Below are positions 43,514 to 55,263 of a stretch of DNA of 64,000 nt, in pieces. Numbering within the stretch: the stretch's first letter is position 1; each line of letters begins with the position of its first letter. The notes beneath the pieces are model-generated. The model had not been told where the DNA came from. It did no database searches and saw only the letters and a program-made list of their open reading frames with translations. Source of the DNA: Symbiodinium natans. Taxonomy: Eukaryota; Sar; Dinophyceae; Suessiales; Symbiodiniaceae. The translations under genes were made by a program, and so were the position numbers. The stretch is taken from assembly GCA_905221605.1 (NCBI GenBank), contig CAJNDS010001668.1, positions 62,001 through 126,000 of the forward strand, read 5' to 3'.

Positions 43514-45300
43514 CTGAAACACGAAATGAGGACCAAAAACTCCATGGAAACCTCATCTTGGAAGCCTATACTGCGGAGGACCTGGTGGAGATAGTCGTAC
43601 GATGCGGCGTCTACCCTCTCGGAAAACTCCGTCTTCAAGGTGTTGAGACACTGCAGCTGCGGGTCCTTTGCGTCTTGGGGCGGGGCTTTAAAACACCCGA
43701 CATACTCATGGCTCGGCTTATCCCTTCATCCCGTGGGTGGGGAAACCCCAGCGGTTTCACCTAAAAAACGGATGGGGCCCAGCTTGAGGGGGCACTTCAA
43801 GGCCCTTGGCATGCACACAAGCCGGGGGAAGAAAGGGCCGGACATTTCTAGAAGTTTGGGCTTATGAACTCCAACGAATGACCCTGATCTGTAGAAGCTC
43901 CCGACATCCTCGAACGAAGAAGCTTAGCTGGGACATCAGCAGGAAGCTCACACACAACAAAAAAACTCACCCAGATCGAAGCGGTCGAAGGTCAGCATCT
44001 CCCTTGTCGTCCGGCTTCCTGCCGCTGGTCAAGTCCGACAAGTACGTCAAAAAACTCCTGGGGGTACCTTAATTGCACCCCAGCACGCCCCATGTGGCCA
44101 CATTTCCAGGGAACAAACTGTTTGAAAGTCTGGACGTGCTCCATTGTGCAAGCGACAGTTTGCGAAGTGAATGCCCGTCATGAGTAAGAGCACTGTTACG
44201 CAAACCCTGCGGCGCATGGTTCTAGTGTTGATTTACCAAGACCAGCCGCTGCTGTACCTGCCCCACTGGAACCAGTTCGACGATATCCATGCTGGGGCAT
44301 CACGGTGGAGGACCACGGCCGAAAGACACAGGTCCTCCTTGGCTCAACTCTCTCAGCAGGCGAGGCAGCCAAACACAATGCAACTCCTGCCTTCCAACGT
44401 TCCCTCTCTTTCGCTCTCTCTTCTTCTTCCTCTGGTTCCACTGCTGGGGGCGGGGGGGGAGCTTACAAAGGCAGGTCACACCGGGGGAAGTGAGAGTGCT
44501 TTTCCAGTACGACTTTGCAATTTGGGGCTTGAAACCAGTAGCAGAGAGATGGAGAGCGCGCATGGGGGGGGGGTCTTGCAGGCCCCTCCAACCCCGAATA
44601 GGAAGACGAATAAGAAGCAGAAGAAGCAAGGAGAGAGAGATAGTGCCAGAAATCACGAGATAACAAGATTCAGAGATACAGAGAACAGTCCAACGGGTCA
44701 AGCCCAGCAGCGCTTCGAACCTGGCAGATTGAATGCAACAAAGGCGCAGTTTCCAAGAACGATTTGAAAACTGCCCAGTCCTTGGCAGCTTTTGCGGGGC
44801 ACGGATTGGGGAGAGGTCCAGCCATGTTTTGTGGTTTCAAATGCCAGCACTGGCCGAAGCTATAGCTCATAGTGCATGTTGTCCATTGGCAATCTGAAGC
44901 ACGCACGACACAAGTGGCATCAAAATGATGAATGGAAGCAAGGCTCTCTGCTGTCGAAGCCGCTCATCCCCTCGGCAGAGAACACCACGAGCGATGACTG
45001 CCTCGGCTAGGGCGCGGGCGATCTTTCATGCGACACGAAGAGAGCCAGATCCCTTGCTGGCTTGAAACGGTGCTGTATAGGCTACCGAGCAATCGGATGT
45101 AGTGGGCCTCGCAAAGTTCCAACGTTTCATAAGCTTCCCAGAGCCTGATGCATTCCACAGCGGTCGACGAAGTCTTGCATGCTCTCACGAATGTAATAAA
45201 CACAAGACTACGTGAAAACTGCAGGCCTCGCATGCTGTCTCACGGCCATACGCTGAAAGGGCTACCGCAGCAACGCTGCTTATTCATGAGAGTCACAAGA
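43514..45300. other. Spacer with a plus-strand 198-codon frame
   Basis: Plus 44171-44767 is open for 198 codons; its first half (LIYQDQPLLYLPHWNQFDD) looks protein-like, the rest is Ser/Leu- and Lys/Arg-rich low complexity (pyrimidine tract at 44,400-44,430, purine tract at 44,585-44,645). No domain recognised. A minus frame, 44196-44441, overlaps. Confidence 0.3.
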
Positions 45301-45301
45301 T

Positions 45302-46905
45302 CTAGTGGGAAATGCTGGGGAAGCAACTGTGTCGGACGCAGGTCAAGGTTGGACCGTACGGCAGAATGAGAAAGATGTCAAGCCTGTAAGTACCGCCCGA
45401 ACTGCACCAGCTTACTGAAGCAAGCCAACAAGGTTTTGGGGTCGGCGACGTGTGGTTAAGCGTTACGGGGCTCAGGTCAGGTGGAGGATCCATGGTCCGC
45501 AACGAGCCCACAAAGCTGCTTTGGGAGAGGTACTGCAGCGCGGACTTCAGGTACTCCACTGCAGCATCTGCCGCTGTGGGAGGCTTGTACCCATGGACGC
45601 GTGCACTCACGGCCTGGCAGACGTAATCCCCGCCCTTACCTGAGCTGTGGCTTGGACGTCGAGGTACTTGCCCAAAGCTGTACATTCCGTCACATTCTGT
45701 AGGCTTACAAGGCAATAATCAAATCGACACACACACAATGCATCCGGACCCGTTGCATGACTCCAACCTTGATCTACCATCATCATTCAATCATATTCAA
45801 TCCAAGCTGCCATCTGAATCGCCGCCATATCCCACGGTCACACCCCACTCGTCCCGGAGCCAGCGTGAGTTCTCGAACCTGCAGCTGTAGCTCAACAACG
45901 GTCGGGAGGTATGATTTGATTTCTTACCACAGATCCAGTCCTGCCAATGTGGATGTGATATGTGTGGAAATCCGGTTTGGCCACCAACCTGCATCTCTTC
46001 TAAGCAAAGTTCCAGAGACAAAACACAGGTCATGCAGGGTTCCTTTGGGGTTCCAACATTGAGTTCCAAAGTTGGGCGTTGGGGAATCTGGGCTTGAAGG
46101 AGTGGGGGCTGCAAACTGAAGGAACTTTCTATGAAGCTTCGGCCGTGTGCAGCTGGAGATAAACCCTCCACTTCTCGCCCAGGCTTTACATGAAGGTAGG
46201 TCCTGTTCCAAGGAGGACTTGGTGCTGGGGCATGGCGAACGGATGCAGAGCAGCAGTTATAGACACACCCTTCACTCTGAAGTTCTTTGCTCTGAAAAGT
46301 TCCTGCTCCCCCCACCAAAACGCCCAGGCTCCCTAACCTTGGAGCGCCAAGAAGCAGAAAAGCCTGGATGGATGAGGTTCCCGTCTTGTGCGGCCCCACA
46401 TGCACCACCAGCCTGCAAAAGCCACAGTGCAAGGCGTGCGGTGTGGGGGATGCGCACGTGGCACAAGGAAATTACAACCCAACACAGACGCTCCCGGTGC
46501 TTGAAAACTTGGACACACTTCAAGGAGATCCAAGGATGTCAAACTCCCCCGGGAAAAAACTGAAAAAAAAGCACTGTGCGATTACTGCCGAAGGATGCCG
46601 AAGGCATTTTCCGGTATTCTCACATCCTTCACCTCTTCCGACTCCCAAGCCTTACAAAGAAGCGCTAGCACCTTTGGCTGAGGACTTGGGAAGCACCTGC
46701 GTCCCTCGCACGGCGGAATGAAGGGCACCGAGGGCGTGGAGGTTGTAGAAGGCACGGGTGGCGCTGTTGGTGCTGGCGGCGAGGAGGCAGGCAGCGGATC
46801 CGCTGTCACAGCAGGCACCGCAACTTGCACCGCAGCAGGCGCCACATCTGGGTTCCCGAGTTTCACTGTTCCGAGACCAACCACTGGGCCCAGTTTCGTA
46901 CGCAA
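45302..46905 (-). CDS. Sulfotransferase-like protein, partial multi-exon gene
   Basis: Three exons join in phase: a Pro/Ala/Thr-rich stem ending 46697 (TSTPSVPFIPPCEGR; donor AG|GTGCTT), 46412-46338 (acceptor TTTTGCAG|G; donor AAG|GTTAGGG) and one from 45878 (acceptor CTGCAG|G). The second exon gives LVVHVGPHKTGTSSIQAFL, the 5'-phosphosulfate-binding loop of sulfotransferases; the third continues FENSRWLRDEWGVTVGY. A later frame at 45650-45460 (AVEYLKSALQYLSQSSFVG) could be a downstream exon. Introns are 284 and 459 bp. The stem plus catalytic domain suggests a secreted or Golgi-type carbohydrate sulfotransferase; substrate unknown. The start exon and most of the catalytic domain's C-terminal part were not found, so the gene is incompletely resolved or broken. 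The 46905 bound is only the open-frame limit. Confidence 0.6.
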
Positions 46906-47655
46906 GTAGAAAACAAAAAAGTCGAAGGAAAAATCACGAAAATAGAAACAGCGTTCTCACTTGGAAGGTTAACACAAAAAAAGCCCACCCGCCAACTGAA
47001 TGGGCCCCGGAGTGCTGTTCGAAGCTGCGCCGGGGAGACTGCATGCCCAGGCGTCGTGCAGCGACTTCAGGCTGCCGGTAGAAACCTCGCAGCCGAACGA
47101 AGAAACGATGACGATGATGGAAGTCAGCACAAGGACAGGCAATACTGACACAAAAAACAGTTGATGAATGAAGGATGGTGAATTTAAGACGCGTGGTCGC
47201 AGAATTGAAAAACATACTACTGACAATGCATGGTAATGAATGCATGGTAAGGACGATTGCCATGCCAGACAATTGAACAGGGCGGACAGTAACTGTGGTG
47301 GTGACACAGCTCACTACTGGCAAGATGAACAGAAACACATAATAATTTTCAGGAGGTAGTGATTACCTGCAGGAATACGAGCGGCACTAAATGAATCTAA
47401 TGATGCAACAAAAGGATAGTGAGTATTGGATCTCCGATAGGGCTCAAATGCACTGCCCTAAAATGCGTTGTTCGCATCTTGCGTATCCAGAGAACATGAT
47501 TTTGCCTCAGTTGACAAACTGCAGTCGACACGTTCTGCAATTCTCAATGCTCAGGGCTTATCAGGCTCATCCGTGGCTTGACCATGCCTGAGGATAGCGG
47601 GGCAGTCTCATCACTCATTTTACAAGCCGAGACATGATCAAAGTAAAGCCCAACC

Positions 47656-47967
47656 CTACCCAACACACAACCCTACCCTCCTATCCCACTCCATGGTCTC
47701 CGGGAACCAGTGCCACATAGAGCAGCGCAGCCAGTCCCGAAAACCAAGCCAGCGAAGCTCGTCGCAGCATGGCTTGGGCAATGCTTCCATGGTATTGATT
47801 CGAAGTCGAACGATCGTCTTATTCCATGCCTGATTTGGCAACACAAATTCTGGGTTGGCCCTCTGAATTTCATCGACCGCAGCTCGAAGATGAAGACTCT
47901 GTTTGAACCTGGGTTCCTCCGTATGGTCAACTTCCACCACCGTTCTTTCAGCAACTCGTTTTAGCAT
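47656..47967 (-). CDS. Exon-like frame, terminal exon of an unknown gene
   Basis: A minus-strand frame of 103 codons to a stop at 47656. It contains VAERTVVEVDHTEEPRFKQS, PEFVLPNQAWNKTIVRLRIN and LRWLGFRDWLRCSMWHWFP. Well-mixed composition, rich in Trp/Arg near the end. No domain recognised. It lies about 750 bp upstream of the sulfotransferase-like gene on the same strand. Confidence 0.4.
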   Translation of the reverse strand: MLKRVAERTVVEVDHTEEPRFKQSLHLRAAVDEIQRANPEFVLPNQAWNKTIVRLRINTMEALPKPCCDELRWLGFRDWLRCSMWHWFPETMEWDRRVGLCVG

Positions 47968-48114
47968 AGACGGCTTGCCCAGCGGATATCATTGTCTCCA
48001 AATGTGTTTTTTCTTTTCAAGGGCTGGCTTTGGCCAGAAGCGGAGTGTGTAACACGTTCTCACTGTTGACGCCACCTCACGTCGCCAAAAACAGCGAAAA
48101 GACTGGTAGTTATT

Positions 48115-48600
48115 TCAAGTGCACTTTGCCAAAGCAGCCTTCCTGAGTGATTGATGAGCAGGGGATCTCCTCGGAAAGCACAAGAAACTCTGTTTAACAA
48201 GTTTGCAACAAGAGAGTCCGAACACGCTGGGTTCTAACGAAAGTGAGAAGTGAACTTTCCTGGAGGAAGTCCTCCTCAAGATGTCAACCACATGCCTGTT
48301 GCGAGACAAAAAAGGGCGGCTGCCAACGAACAACGCTGAAGTGCTGTCCACGCTCATGCCCTCTCTCATCGTGTTACACTTGATGGTATGCACACTTCTC
48401 GCTTATGTACTCCCTGTGTTGGAGTTTTGAGGGGCAGTGCCCACCTACCAGATCAATGCAAAACATCTTGTCCGAAAATGCTTGATTCTTCTTCTTGCGG
48501 CTTTGGGGAACACAGCCGGAGTAGTCCTGTTGAAGTCGCAGCAGAAAGTTTGAAAAAGCTGACATCGTCACATCATGTGGCGCACATGTCAACGACCAAG
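48115..48600 (-). CDS. Exon-like frames, product unknown
   Basis: One frame (48600-48443) has MSAFSNFLLRLQQDYSGCVP and ends MFCIDL|GTAGGT, a plausible donor. A second (48393-48115) has MREGMSVDSTSALFVGSRPF and RHVVDILRRTSSRKVHFSL. They could belong with the terminal exon at 47656-47967. A long plus-strand frame overlaps the first. Confidence 0.3.
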
Positions 48601-49341
48601 GCGGGGCTTCATCCTCTTCGCCCAAACTCCAGGCTGAAGCGCATCCCCTCTCTCAACTCCCTGTTGATGATTGTGATCGCCCCTTGTGCAAAAAGTTCAC
48701 GCCGGACAGCGTTAGAGCACCGCCCTTCGTTGCCCACTACATTGCGTGGTGCAGTGGACCCCTTTTCAGCCCTGAATCCCCTGAAGGGTCAATTTGGGTG
48801 TGCTTTGTGGGGGTGCCTATGTCTTAAGGTAGACACAGGGCTTTGGGTCTTGCGAATCCCCGTGAAAACAAATAGAAACACCGAAGCGCTGGATTTTCCA
48901 TCTCGCAGCGGCGGCTCAATGGCAGAAGCTGTCCACGCTCGGTTTGGTGGCGTGCTGGGTGCTCCCAATGAGGTATCCGCCAAGTCAATCGACAACCTGC
49001 TAACACAAAGCGTGGAGATGTCATCGCGCTCAAGGATAGAGACGGGCACAGGTTCAGATGGGCACTTGCAGTTTGACAAGCCGCTCAAGGATGCTCAGGG
49101 CTCTTCGAGGAAGCGCACGGACACCGGACAGCGCCAAACTCCGAAGTCCTGTGACCTCATGTGCGCGGCGGTCATTCGGGCGACTCAGCTGAATGTCGCG
49201 GAGGGAAGTCGGCGCCTTCCGAAATTCACAGAGATTTCACAGCCCATCCTCCAAGTCCAAAGGAGCTCCAAGGCTGGCGAGCACGGCGGAAACGCCCCTG
49301 CGGAGCGACCCCATCTCTGGCTTCGTGCTTTTCAGGGCTAG
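48388..49341 (+). CDS. Hypothetical 317-codon plus-strand frame
   Basis: An uninterrupted frame of 954 nt, long for chance. The 3' half (from about 48,910) has purine-first codons typical of coding sequence and reads MAEAVHARFGGVLGAPNEVS, SAKSIDNLLTQSVEMSSRS and RRLPKFTEISQPILQVQ. The 5' third overlaps the minus-strand exon at 48600-48443, so the real start may be an internal ATG such as the one at 48919 or an acceptor. No domain recognised. Confidence 0.35.
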   Translation: MHTSRLCTPCVGVLRGSAHLPDQCKTSCPKMLDSSSCGFGEHSRSSPVEVAAESLKKLTSSHHVAHMSTTKAGLHPLRPNSRLKRIPSLNSLLMIVIAPCAKSSRRTALEHRPSLPTTLRGAVDPFSALNPLKGQFGCALWGCLCLKVDTGLWVLRIPVKTNRNTEALDFPSRSGGSMAEAVHARFGGVLGAPNEVSAKSIDNLLTQSVEMSSRSRIETGTGSDGHLQFDKPLKDAQGSSRKRTDTGQRQTPKSCDLMCAAVIRATQLNVAEGSRRLPKFTEISQPILQVQRSSKAGEHGGNAPAERPHLWLRAFQG

Positions 49342-49979
49342 CAGCGGCATGGCCAGCAAGAGCGCTGCGTCGCCTGCAGTGCAGTGCCATGCAGTGCCCC
49401 TTGAGCTAGGCTCCCTAGTTGTGCGACCCTTTTTCCCCCCCTGGTTCTTTCCCAAAATCTTTCTCAAAAGGCCACGCAGATGTGCCAAGTGTGTCTCATC
49501 CTGTGCTGAAGAAGTGGCTGTAGCTGCTGCGCATGGGCTGCACGACAACGTCACTCAGAGCGAGGAGGAACCTGAAACTCAGAGACAGAACCCCCATGTG
49601 AGAAGATTCAGTACATTTGCTTGACGCAAAATACAATGAGCTGTAAGGAACCGGACATTTTCAAGGCACCTTGCATAACCCAAATCTCGGCAAAACGAAA
49701 AACAAGGTGCAACACGCCAAGCGCTGGCACAAATAGAAGAGTCCCCGCACTTTGAAATTTAACAGGGGGATTTGCATCTTTTGATTTTCAGGCTTCACTC
49801 CGTCAAAAATATCTTTTGAAAGGGGGCAGACCTCCTGAAACCGAATGCAAAGATTGACAGACTATGGAGAAAAGGCTTACAAAAGAAAGCGTGCCCATCT
49901 GCTTATTGTGTTTTCTTCAACTCAAGAACACACTGCCGCTGTTTCTCCGTTAGCGTGGTGCTAGGTCCCCTGTTTAGCT
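49342..49979. other. Spacer without a recognised gene
   Basis: Frames on both strands (plus 49193-49624, minus 49237-49554) without motifs; 49,620-49,970 is AT-richer and has no long frame. Confidence 0.4.
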
Positions 49980-51612
49980 TCACTTGCCGCTCTCAGACCC
50001 CACACTCCTTCTGCAGTTGTCATTGGTGCCCCCCGAAAAAGGGTCGGACATGCGCCGCACACCACTGAAGAAATCCCTGCTGTCTACCAGTGAATGTAGC
50101 CCCACGGTGAGAACCTTCAACGTGTGAGTTTTGCCTGAAGTCATCAGCTCTCCAAAAGACGCGTCAGCCATGTGAATCCACTCCCCAACCTTCTTTTCGT
50201 ACCTGAGTAGGTCCCAGGAGCCAGTCGGCAACCATCTTCCGAAATGACTCCCGGTACTCAGAGCGGGCTGGCTCCTCCTCCGGCTGAAGCATGTAGGAGT
50301 GGTACAGTGCCCTCGGCAAGCAGTGGCAGCTTGGCTTCGGCGATTCGAGGGGGTTTTCAATTCAATACAGAGGGCCCGGAATCAGAGGGGCCAGTCTTGA
50401 GGGAAAGCTTCTCCAAGGTGTGCTCACAGATGAATTGCATGATGCCGAAAGTACGCCGAAATCCACAGCAAAAGCAACTTTGACTCCGATTGTACCAGAC
50501 AGCCCAAGCTCACCCACAGATCACCTGAACCCAAACTTTCCAGCGCAAACTCGACAAACCCCAGGGTCTTCGACGGGATCTGGGGTAAGAGGCGACGCCC
50601 GTAGCGGCGCTCCACTTCGTCCAGACGGGGAGGGTTGTCCGTGGCAACGGTCAGGCCTCGCGAGCAGGTGGCATTACCGGATGCTTCAATGGGATTTGGG
50701 GAGAGGTGCCTCTGTGCAAACGGAGCGACAGAAATCCCTGCTCGGGTGTTGGTACGCTTCTTTGGCAAGATGGTCCACACCCGCAAACACGCGCGGCCAG
50801 GGGGGAACGGAACACGCGGCACCTGAGACTATCGTAATGCCCGGCCTTGTCATTGGCAGATTGGGAAAAATCTACATGCCCACAAGCTTGAAAACATCCC
50901 GAAAACATCCCAAACGCCAAAACAAGCCGTTCGGACTGAGTGCTGGACGCACAGAAGCCCCGGAACCTTCTTCCAGCTGCGAAATCAGCTCGTCCACGAC
51001 CCCCCACGTCTCTTGCCACTTGCTCTCCTCTGTGAAACCATGGGAGACCGACACTTGTGGGAACTGTCGCCTCATTCCTGCGCTCTACACGTGCTTGGTC
51101 CGAACGCTTGTTTACTCATTTACTGAGAGCTGGGGGAAATCATTGCGTATGGCTTTCCCCTCAACTCCCCACCTCTCCTGCAGGCGCACATCCCCAGCAT
51201 GATCCCATGACCCGCTGTAATTCAGATTCTTCAGGATGACACCTTGGCTGCTTAAATGCTTTGATGGGCCAAATGAAAGGTTGTGTCTCTTTTGGTGCTG
51301 TACCACAAAAGCACCTGAAAACATTTCTCACGGTATGACAACGGCACTGTCACCAAAGCGGAAGTGAACCCCGACGAGCACATCGGCACTGGACAAATTG
51401 GCCAGTGGGCGGCCAATTGCCTTTGCTAGAGGAAAGGAGAGAGCCCTTCTGGCAGATCTCTGCTGCAAACTCGCATGTTTCGGTAGCAGCCCCGCCCTGA
51501 AGAGACTTGTTGCATGACGGTTGAGAGCAGTTTCTGGCCGCAGCAGAATGGTGGGCGAATGCACCACTACAATCACAAATGCCTTTTCCCGGGCCCCCTC
51601 CCCTGAGCACAA
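49980..51612 (-). CDS. Possible glycosyltransferase-like gene fragments
   Basis: A minus frame at 51612-51328 contains AKAIGRPLANLSSADVLVG followed by VHFRFGDSAVV. The HFRFGD segment resembles the HxRxGD motif of fucosyltransferase-type enzymes (GT23/GT65/GT68-like folds bind the nucleotide sugar there). Further minus frames may be later exons: 51324-51112 (LSSQGVILKNLNYSGSWDHA), 51075-50872 (GFTEESKWQETWGVVDELIS) and a terminal frame 50360-49980 (KKVGEWIHMADASFGELMTS). I could not fix splice sites or show that the exons belong together, and the rest of such a domain was not recognised. Confidence 0.3.
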
Positions 51613-52407
51613 AAAATATTGGGAGGGCTATTGTCTGGTCTTAGGCTGAGCGGGGGCCTCTTTGGGGCTTCCTAGAGTTCAGGATTCGGCGCATGGACTC
51701 TGCAGACTCGATGATGCTAAAGCCCCCGCTCCCCATCAAACATCAACCAGCCTGTTAACTCGAAGAGGGGCCCAGAGCAATCTTCAGCGAGTTGTTCTTT
51801 GCAGTAGTCGACTTTTTCGGATTCTGGGGGAGGTTTTCGGGCGCGTCTCAGTGCTTTCAAGGTTTGGCCTTTGGTGCGCTGAGGTTGTAAGCCGCATTGC
51901 AACTCCAACCTCCCGTCCGCCCTCTTCCCGCCACGTCTGCGGTCCTGTTCCCTTCCCTGCTGTTACCTTCCACCGCGTCGTGAAAACTCTCACAAACAAT
52001 GAAGGGTTGTACTTGCGAAAATTCGGCCTTGTCAGGTCTGCTTCAGGCTAGCATGGAATTTCAGGGATTCTGGCCGGCACACGGAGGACACAGAACATAC
52101 CCCTTGCGACGCGAGCACTGTCAAATCTAGTCCAAGAGGAAGGCTCCAACATGGAAATCGTTGCTGTGTTTTTGGGGAAGTGGCCCTCCATGTTAAACCG
52201 AAGAACCATGTTAAACTGCAGAAGCAAGCAAGCGTGGACGAGGACCCTACTTAGCCCTCAAATCACTTAAAGGACATTTTGGCCTGTTGGGAGTCAAGCT
52301 GCATTCAGGAGCTCCTGGCTGGGGGAATCATAGAGCGCGCGAGCCTTGCAACTTGCTGCGTCACCAGCTCCTTGATCCTGCAAGGTCCTGGGGGTTTTAG
52401 GAGGTCG
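51613..52407. other. Spacer without a recognised gene
   Basis: No protein-like frame with a motif. TTTAGGG-like units begin at about 52,394. Confidence 0.4.
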
Positions 52408-52408
52408 T

Positions 52409-52432
52409 TGGTTTAGGGTTTAGGGTTTAGGG
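52409..52432 (+). repeat. TTTAGGG tract, three units
   Basis: TTTAGGG heptamers on the plus strand immediately next to the TAA stop of the minus frame ending at 52436. Confidence 0.93.
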
Positions 52433-52435
52433 GAG

Positions 52436-52873
52436 TTATTGGGAGAAGGGTGGCCTAGCAGCTTGGAAGGCTGATGGCCCCAATGACTGCGAAGCCAGCA
52501 TCGCACATGGTTGCTTGTTTGCTTTCTCCCAGGTCCTTTTGATGTCGGCCCTCAGCGCCAGCTGCAAGTCTTCCCATGTCACACCCAACGCATACGCTAG
52601 CTCGTGGTGTGTCTGCAACTTTTCAACCACCTGCGTCCATGGAAGGAGTCCTTCGAGCTTCTGAGCGCCAAGGTATGCCTCGTAGGCCAGAGGTGCCTCT
52701 TGCAACGCCCCGAAGAAGCCAGCCAGGTTAATGACCTCTGGCTGTTGCTGGACGATCAAGCTCCGATCACTTAACGATGCCGCTGTCGCTATGGAGATCC
52801 TGGGCCGCGCTTTTTCGGAACCCAAGCTGCCTATGAACACGTTTCCGGGAGACGTGATGCCACTTGAGGGCAT
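52436..52873 (-). CDS. Exon-like frame, terminal exon of an unknown gene
   Basis: 145 codons to TAA at 52436. The part from about 52,745 reads strongly like protein: VINLAGFFGALQEAPLAYEA, LLPWTQVVEKLQTHHELAYA, LGVTWEDLQLALRADIKRTW. Mixed helix-forming composition, no membrane segment, no recognised domain. AGAG|GTCATT near 52,740 may be the acceptor or a donor. It stops 4 bases before a CCCTAAA-type tract (minus sense), so the repeat may have truncated the gene. Confidence 0.45.
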   Translation of the reverse strand: MPSSGITSPGNVFIGSLGSEKARPRISIATAASLSDRSLIVQQQPEVINLAGFFGALQEAPLAYEAYLGAQKLEGLLPWTQVVEKLQTHHELAYALGVTWEDLQLALRADIKRTWEKANKQPCAMLASQSLGPSAFQAARPPFSQ

Positions 52874-53832
52874 TGCTAAACTTGCTGCTAAACCCAGCGC
52901 CCAGGATCGTCTGAAAGAGAACGTTGCCGAAGCCAGCGTGATGACTCATGAACACCTTCCTCTTGAATCCAGAGCCTGGGTTACCTGCGTGTGTGAAATG
53001 CTCCAAGCATCTCGAAGATTTGTTTGTTTGTTTGTTCCCTACCCTCGGTGAGGGCTGGGTTCCGTATCCTCTGAAGTGCCCAACCCCGTAGTATTCCCGA
53101 TTGAGCTCGCACATTGTCCGGCCAGAATTCCCAGCGACAGCGCTGCTTTCCGGAGGATCGCGTGTTGGTTTCTGACGTGGCTTTGCGTGTTTTCGGCTCA
53201 TGGAAGCTGTCAGGTTGCACCTCAACCACCAAAAGCTCCGGAAACCACCAACCTCCGAGCCCTCTCGAGCTCCTTCCTCGCAAGCTTTCCTCAATTGAAG
53301 CGATCTCTTCGACCCATAAACTCCTCAAGCCCAAACGACACATGCACCAAACCATTCTTCCCTGCCACCCTCCCACAACCCGCCCTGCTTGCCCAGGGGC
53401 CCAGGTTGCGGAAGGCCTTGCATGCCTTTCCCCGAGACCGGAAGCGCTTCACCAGTGGCAGTTGCTCGAAGGCACCGAGGTCGAAGCTGGGCAGGAAGAG
53501 ATTCTAGGCCCGAGATTCTAGGCTTCTTTTAGCGGGCTTTTAGGGTGTACGGTTCAGGGCGTGTAGGGTCCAGGCCTTACGGGTTTAGGGATGAAGTTGA
53601 CGGTTCAGGGTGTCGGCTTTCGACTCGGGGGTTTTGGGGACTTGCGGGGGAGTTCCGGGTGTTGAGGAGTTCAGGGGCCGAGGCTAAAGCGGCTAAAGTC
53701 TAAAACCCGAGAATTGAATGGAAGCTCTGAGGCGCTCTTGTAAGGAGAAGGGGCGCAGCCAGAGAGAGAGGGAGAGAGAAGCTCGCGGTAGCTATCTCTG
53801 TGCTCTCGCCCCCAAACCCTGAGCCCTAAGAG
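52874..53832. other. Spacer with opposed open frames and degenerate repeats
   Basis: Plus 53076-53507 (143 codons) and minus 53376-52981 and 53294-52767 are all open; none has a motif. From 53,525 to 53,670 the plus strand is rich in GGGTTTAGGG-like variants. A GA-rich patch lies at 53,760-53,785. Confidence 0.4.
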
Positions 53833-54231
53833 TTGGCCTCTGAAGCCGAAACCCCTGAACCATCCCAAGCCAAGGTAGTGCTGAACTCCAAGCACCTTGG
53901 CTTCCCGGTCACACGCGGAGTGGATGCCATGTCATTCTTGACCTCTCCTCTCGCAGCTTTGGGGGTCATAGCCCAACCTACCGACGGTTCGGGAGGGGGA
54001 GCGCGTGGGGGGCTCGAACCATATATAGGAGCCCTACATAATCAGAGTGTGGTTTTTGCTGCGCAGGGTTTTATCACGGGAGAATCTTCACACATATTCA
54101 GGCACCTAGATTCGGGGTCCAGTGGTTGGGGCTTTCAGCAGTTTTCCTTGCTGCCATGGGACACCGCCCTCCTCCCTGCACAAAGGCTAAAACACTTTAA
54201 GCCCGAAACATTCCCAAACATTCATGCCTAA
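53833..54231 (+). CDS. Exon-like 132-codon frame, product unknown
   Basis: Open to a stop at 54231, with VVLNSKHLGFPVTRGVDAMS, GSSGWGFQQFSLLPWDTALL and Gly-rich GSGGGARGG. It has no ATG at its left end (the first ATG gives MSFLTSPLAALGVIAQP at about 53,932). A CTAAG|A acceptor lies near 53,830. No domain recognised. Confidence 0.3.
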   Translation: MASEAETPEPSQAKVVLNSKHLGFPVTRGVDAMSFLTSPLAALGVIAQPTDGSGGGARGGLEPYIGALHNQSVVFAAQGFITGESSHIFRHLDSGSSGWGFQQFSLLPWDTALLPAQRLKHFKPETFPNIHA

Positions 54232-54243
54232 ATATTCTAGGTC

Positions 54244-54521
54244 TTATAAGCTACCAAAACAGCCCTCCTCTTTTTGACGTCCTCCCATGTTGGCTCCTTG
54301 GGCTCTCTCTGCTCGGACCGCTGGCGGCCCCGGAGTTTCGGAGTCCAGCAATACCGGCAGGTCTGGGGCCAGAGTTGTCAGCGCAGCGTGGCGCAGCAGG
54401 CTCACCTGGAAAAGGCAGCGGGTGCGATCCCATCTCGTCCTCATGCTAAACTGAGCTGCAGCAGAGCTGCAGTGACGAGGAAGGCAGCGAATACCCCAAG
54501 CCGCTTCCAGCCAGCAGTCAT
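54244..54521 (-). CDS. Possible small secreted or membrane-anchored protein, two exons
   Basis: ATG at 54521 gives MTAGWKRLGVFAAFLVTAAL, a textbook N-terminal hydrophobic signal. The direct frame stops after 26 codons (54441). A splice from 54477 (CTC|GTCACT) to 54405 (TTTTCCAG|G) keeps frame and gives a 68-residue product ending EGCFGSL. The 71-bp intron fits the others in the window. Other joins are possible. Function unknown. Confidence 0.35.
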
Positions 54522-54599
54522 GGCCCGGCGCTCTTGGCCCGGAGGCCAATTTAGCCATCAAGGTGCAGACAAGCCGTGAAAATACACGTGCGCGACCTT

Positions 54600-55263
54600 A
54601 TGAACGATCCCTGCTGTGCTTAGCCACCATATGATTTCACCGTGAATTGAAGACTATTTATTGTCAGCTACAGTGGCAGCAGCCGACACACCACCATCAT
54701 TGGACAACATCATCGACTGTCGCTGCTTTGTGGGATGCAAGGCACCAAATCTGCCTGTCCAAAGCTGAAAAGGCCTAAAGCACGTTGCAAGCAGCCGCAT
54801 GAGACGTGGCGGTCCGAATCGCTCTTGAGCCCATCCGGGAATTTCATGCTCGACTTGACGATTCCATCTCGCTGTCCCTTGCACGAACCCACATGGGGTG
54901 GGTAGTTGATGGTGGTTGTGGCAAGGCTGTGGCGCGAGAGTTCAAGGAGCTCTCAGAATATGACAGATTCAAGGAATTCTCAGAGGGTCCAAGTGCGCCC
55001 TCTAAACAAACCCAAAACACTCTCAGTGAACGTAAGTAGGGGGAATGCGAGAGCGGCAAATGCTTTCGAATCTCGTGGGCACTTTGCATATTCCAGGAGT
55101 TTCTGATTGTGACTCTCTCTGCAGTAACCGAAAACTCATATGAGCCGAAGGAGATTCCAATACTTCGCTAAACAGGTCTCGATGATGCTTTCTTGGCAGA
55201 GGCATGGTTTACACTAGCAACGAGGCAGCTTCTCTCATTCTACGGATTTACGGGCACTTCCAC
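54600..55263. other. Spacer without a recognised gene
   Basis: Short frames on both strands and no motif. Confidence 0.4.
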
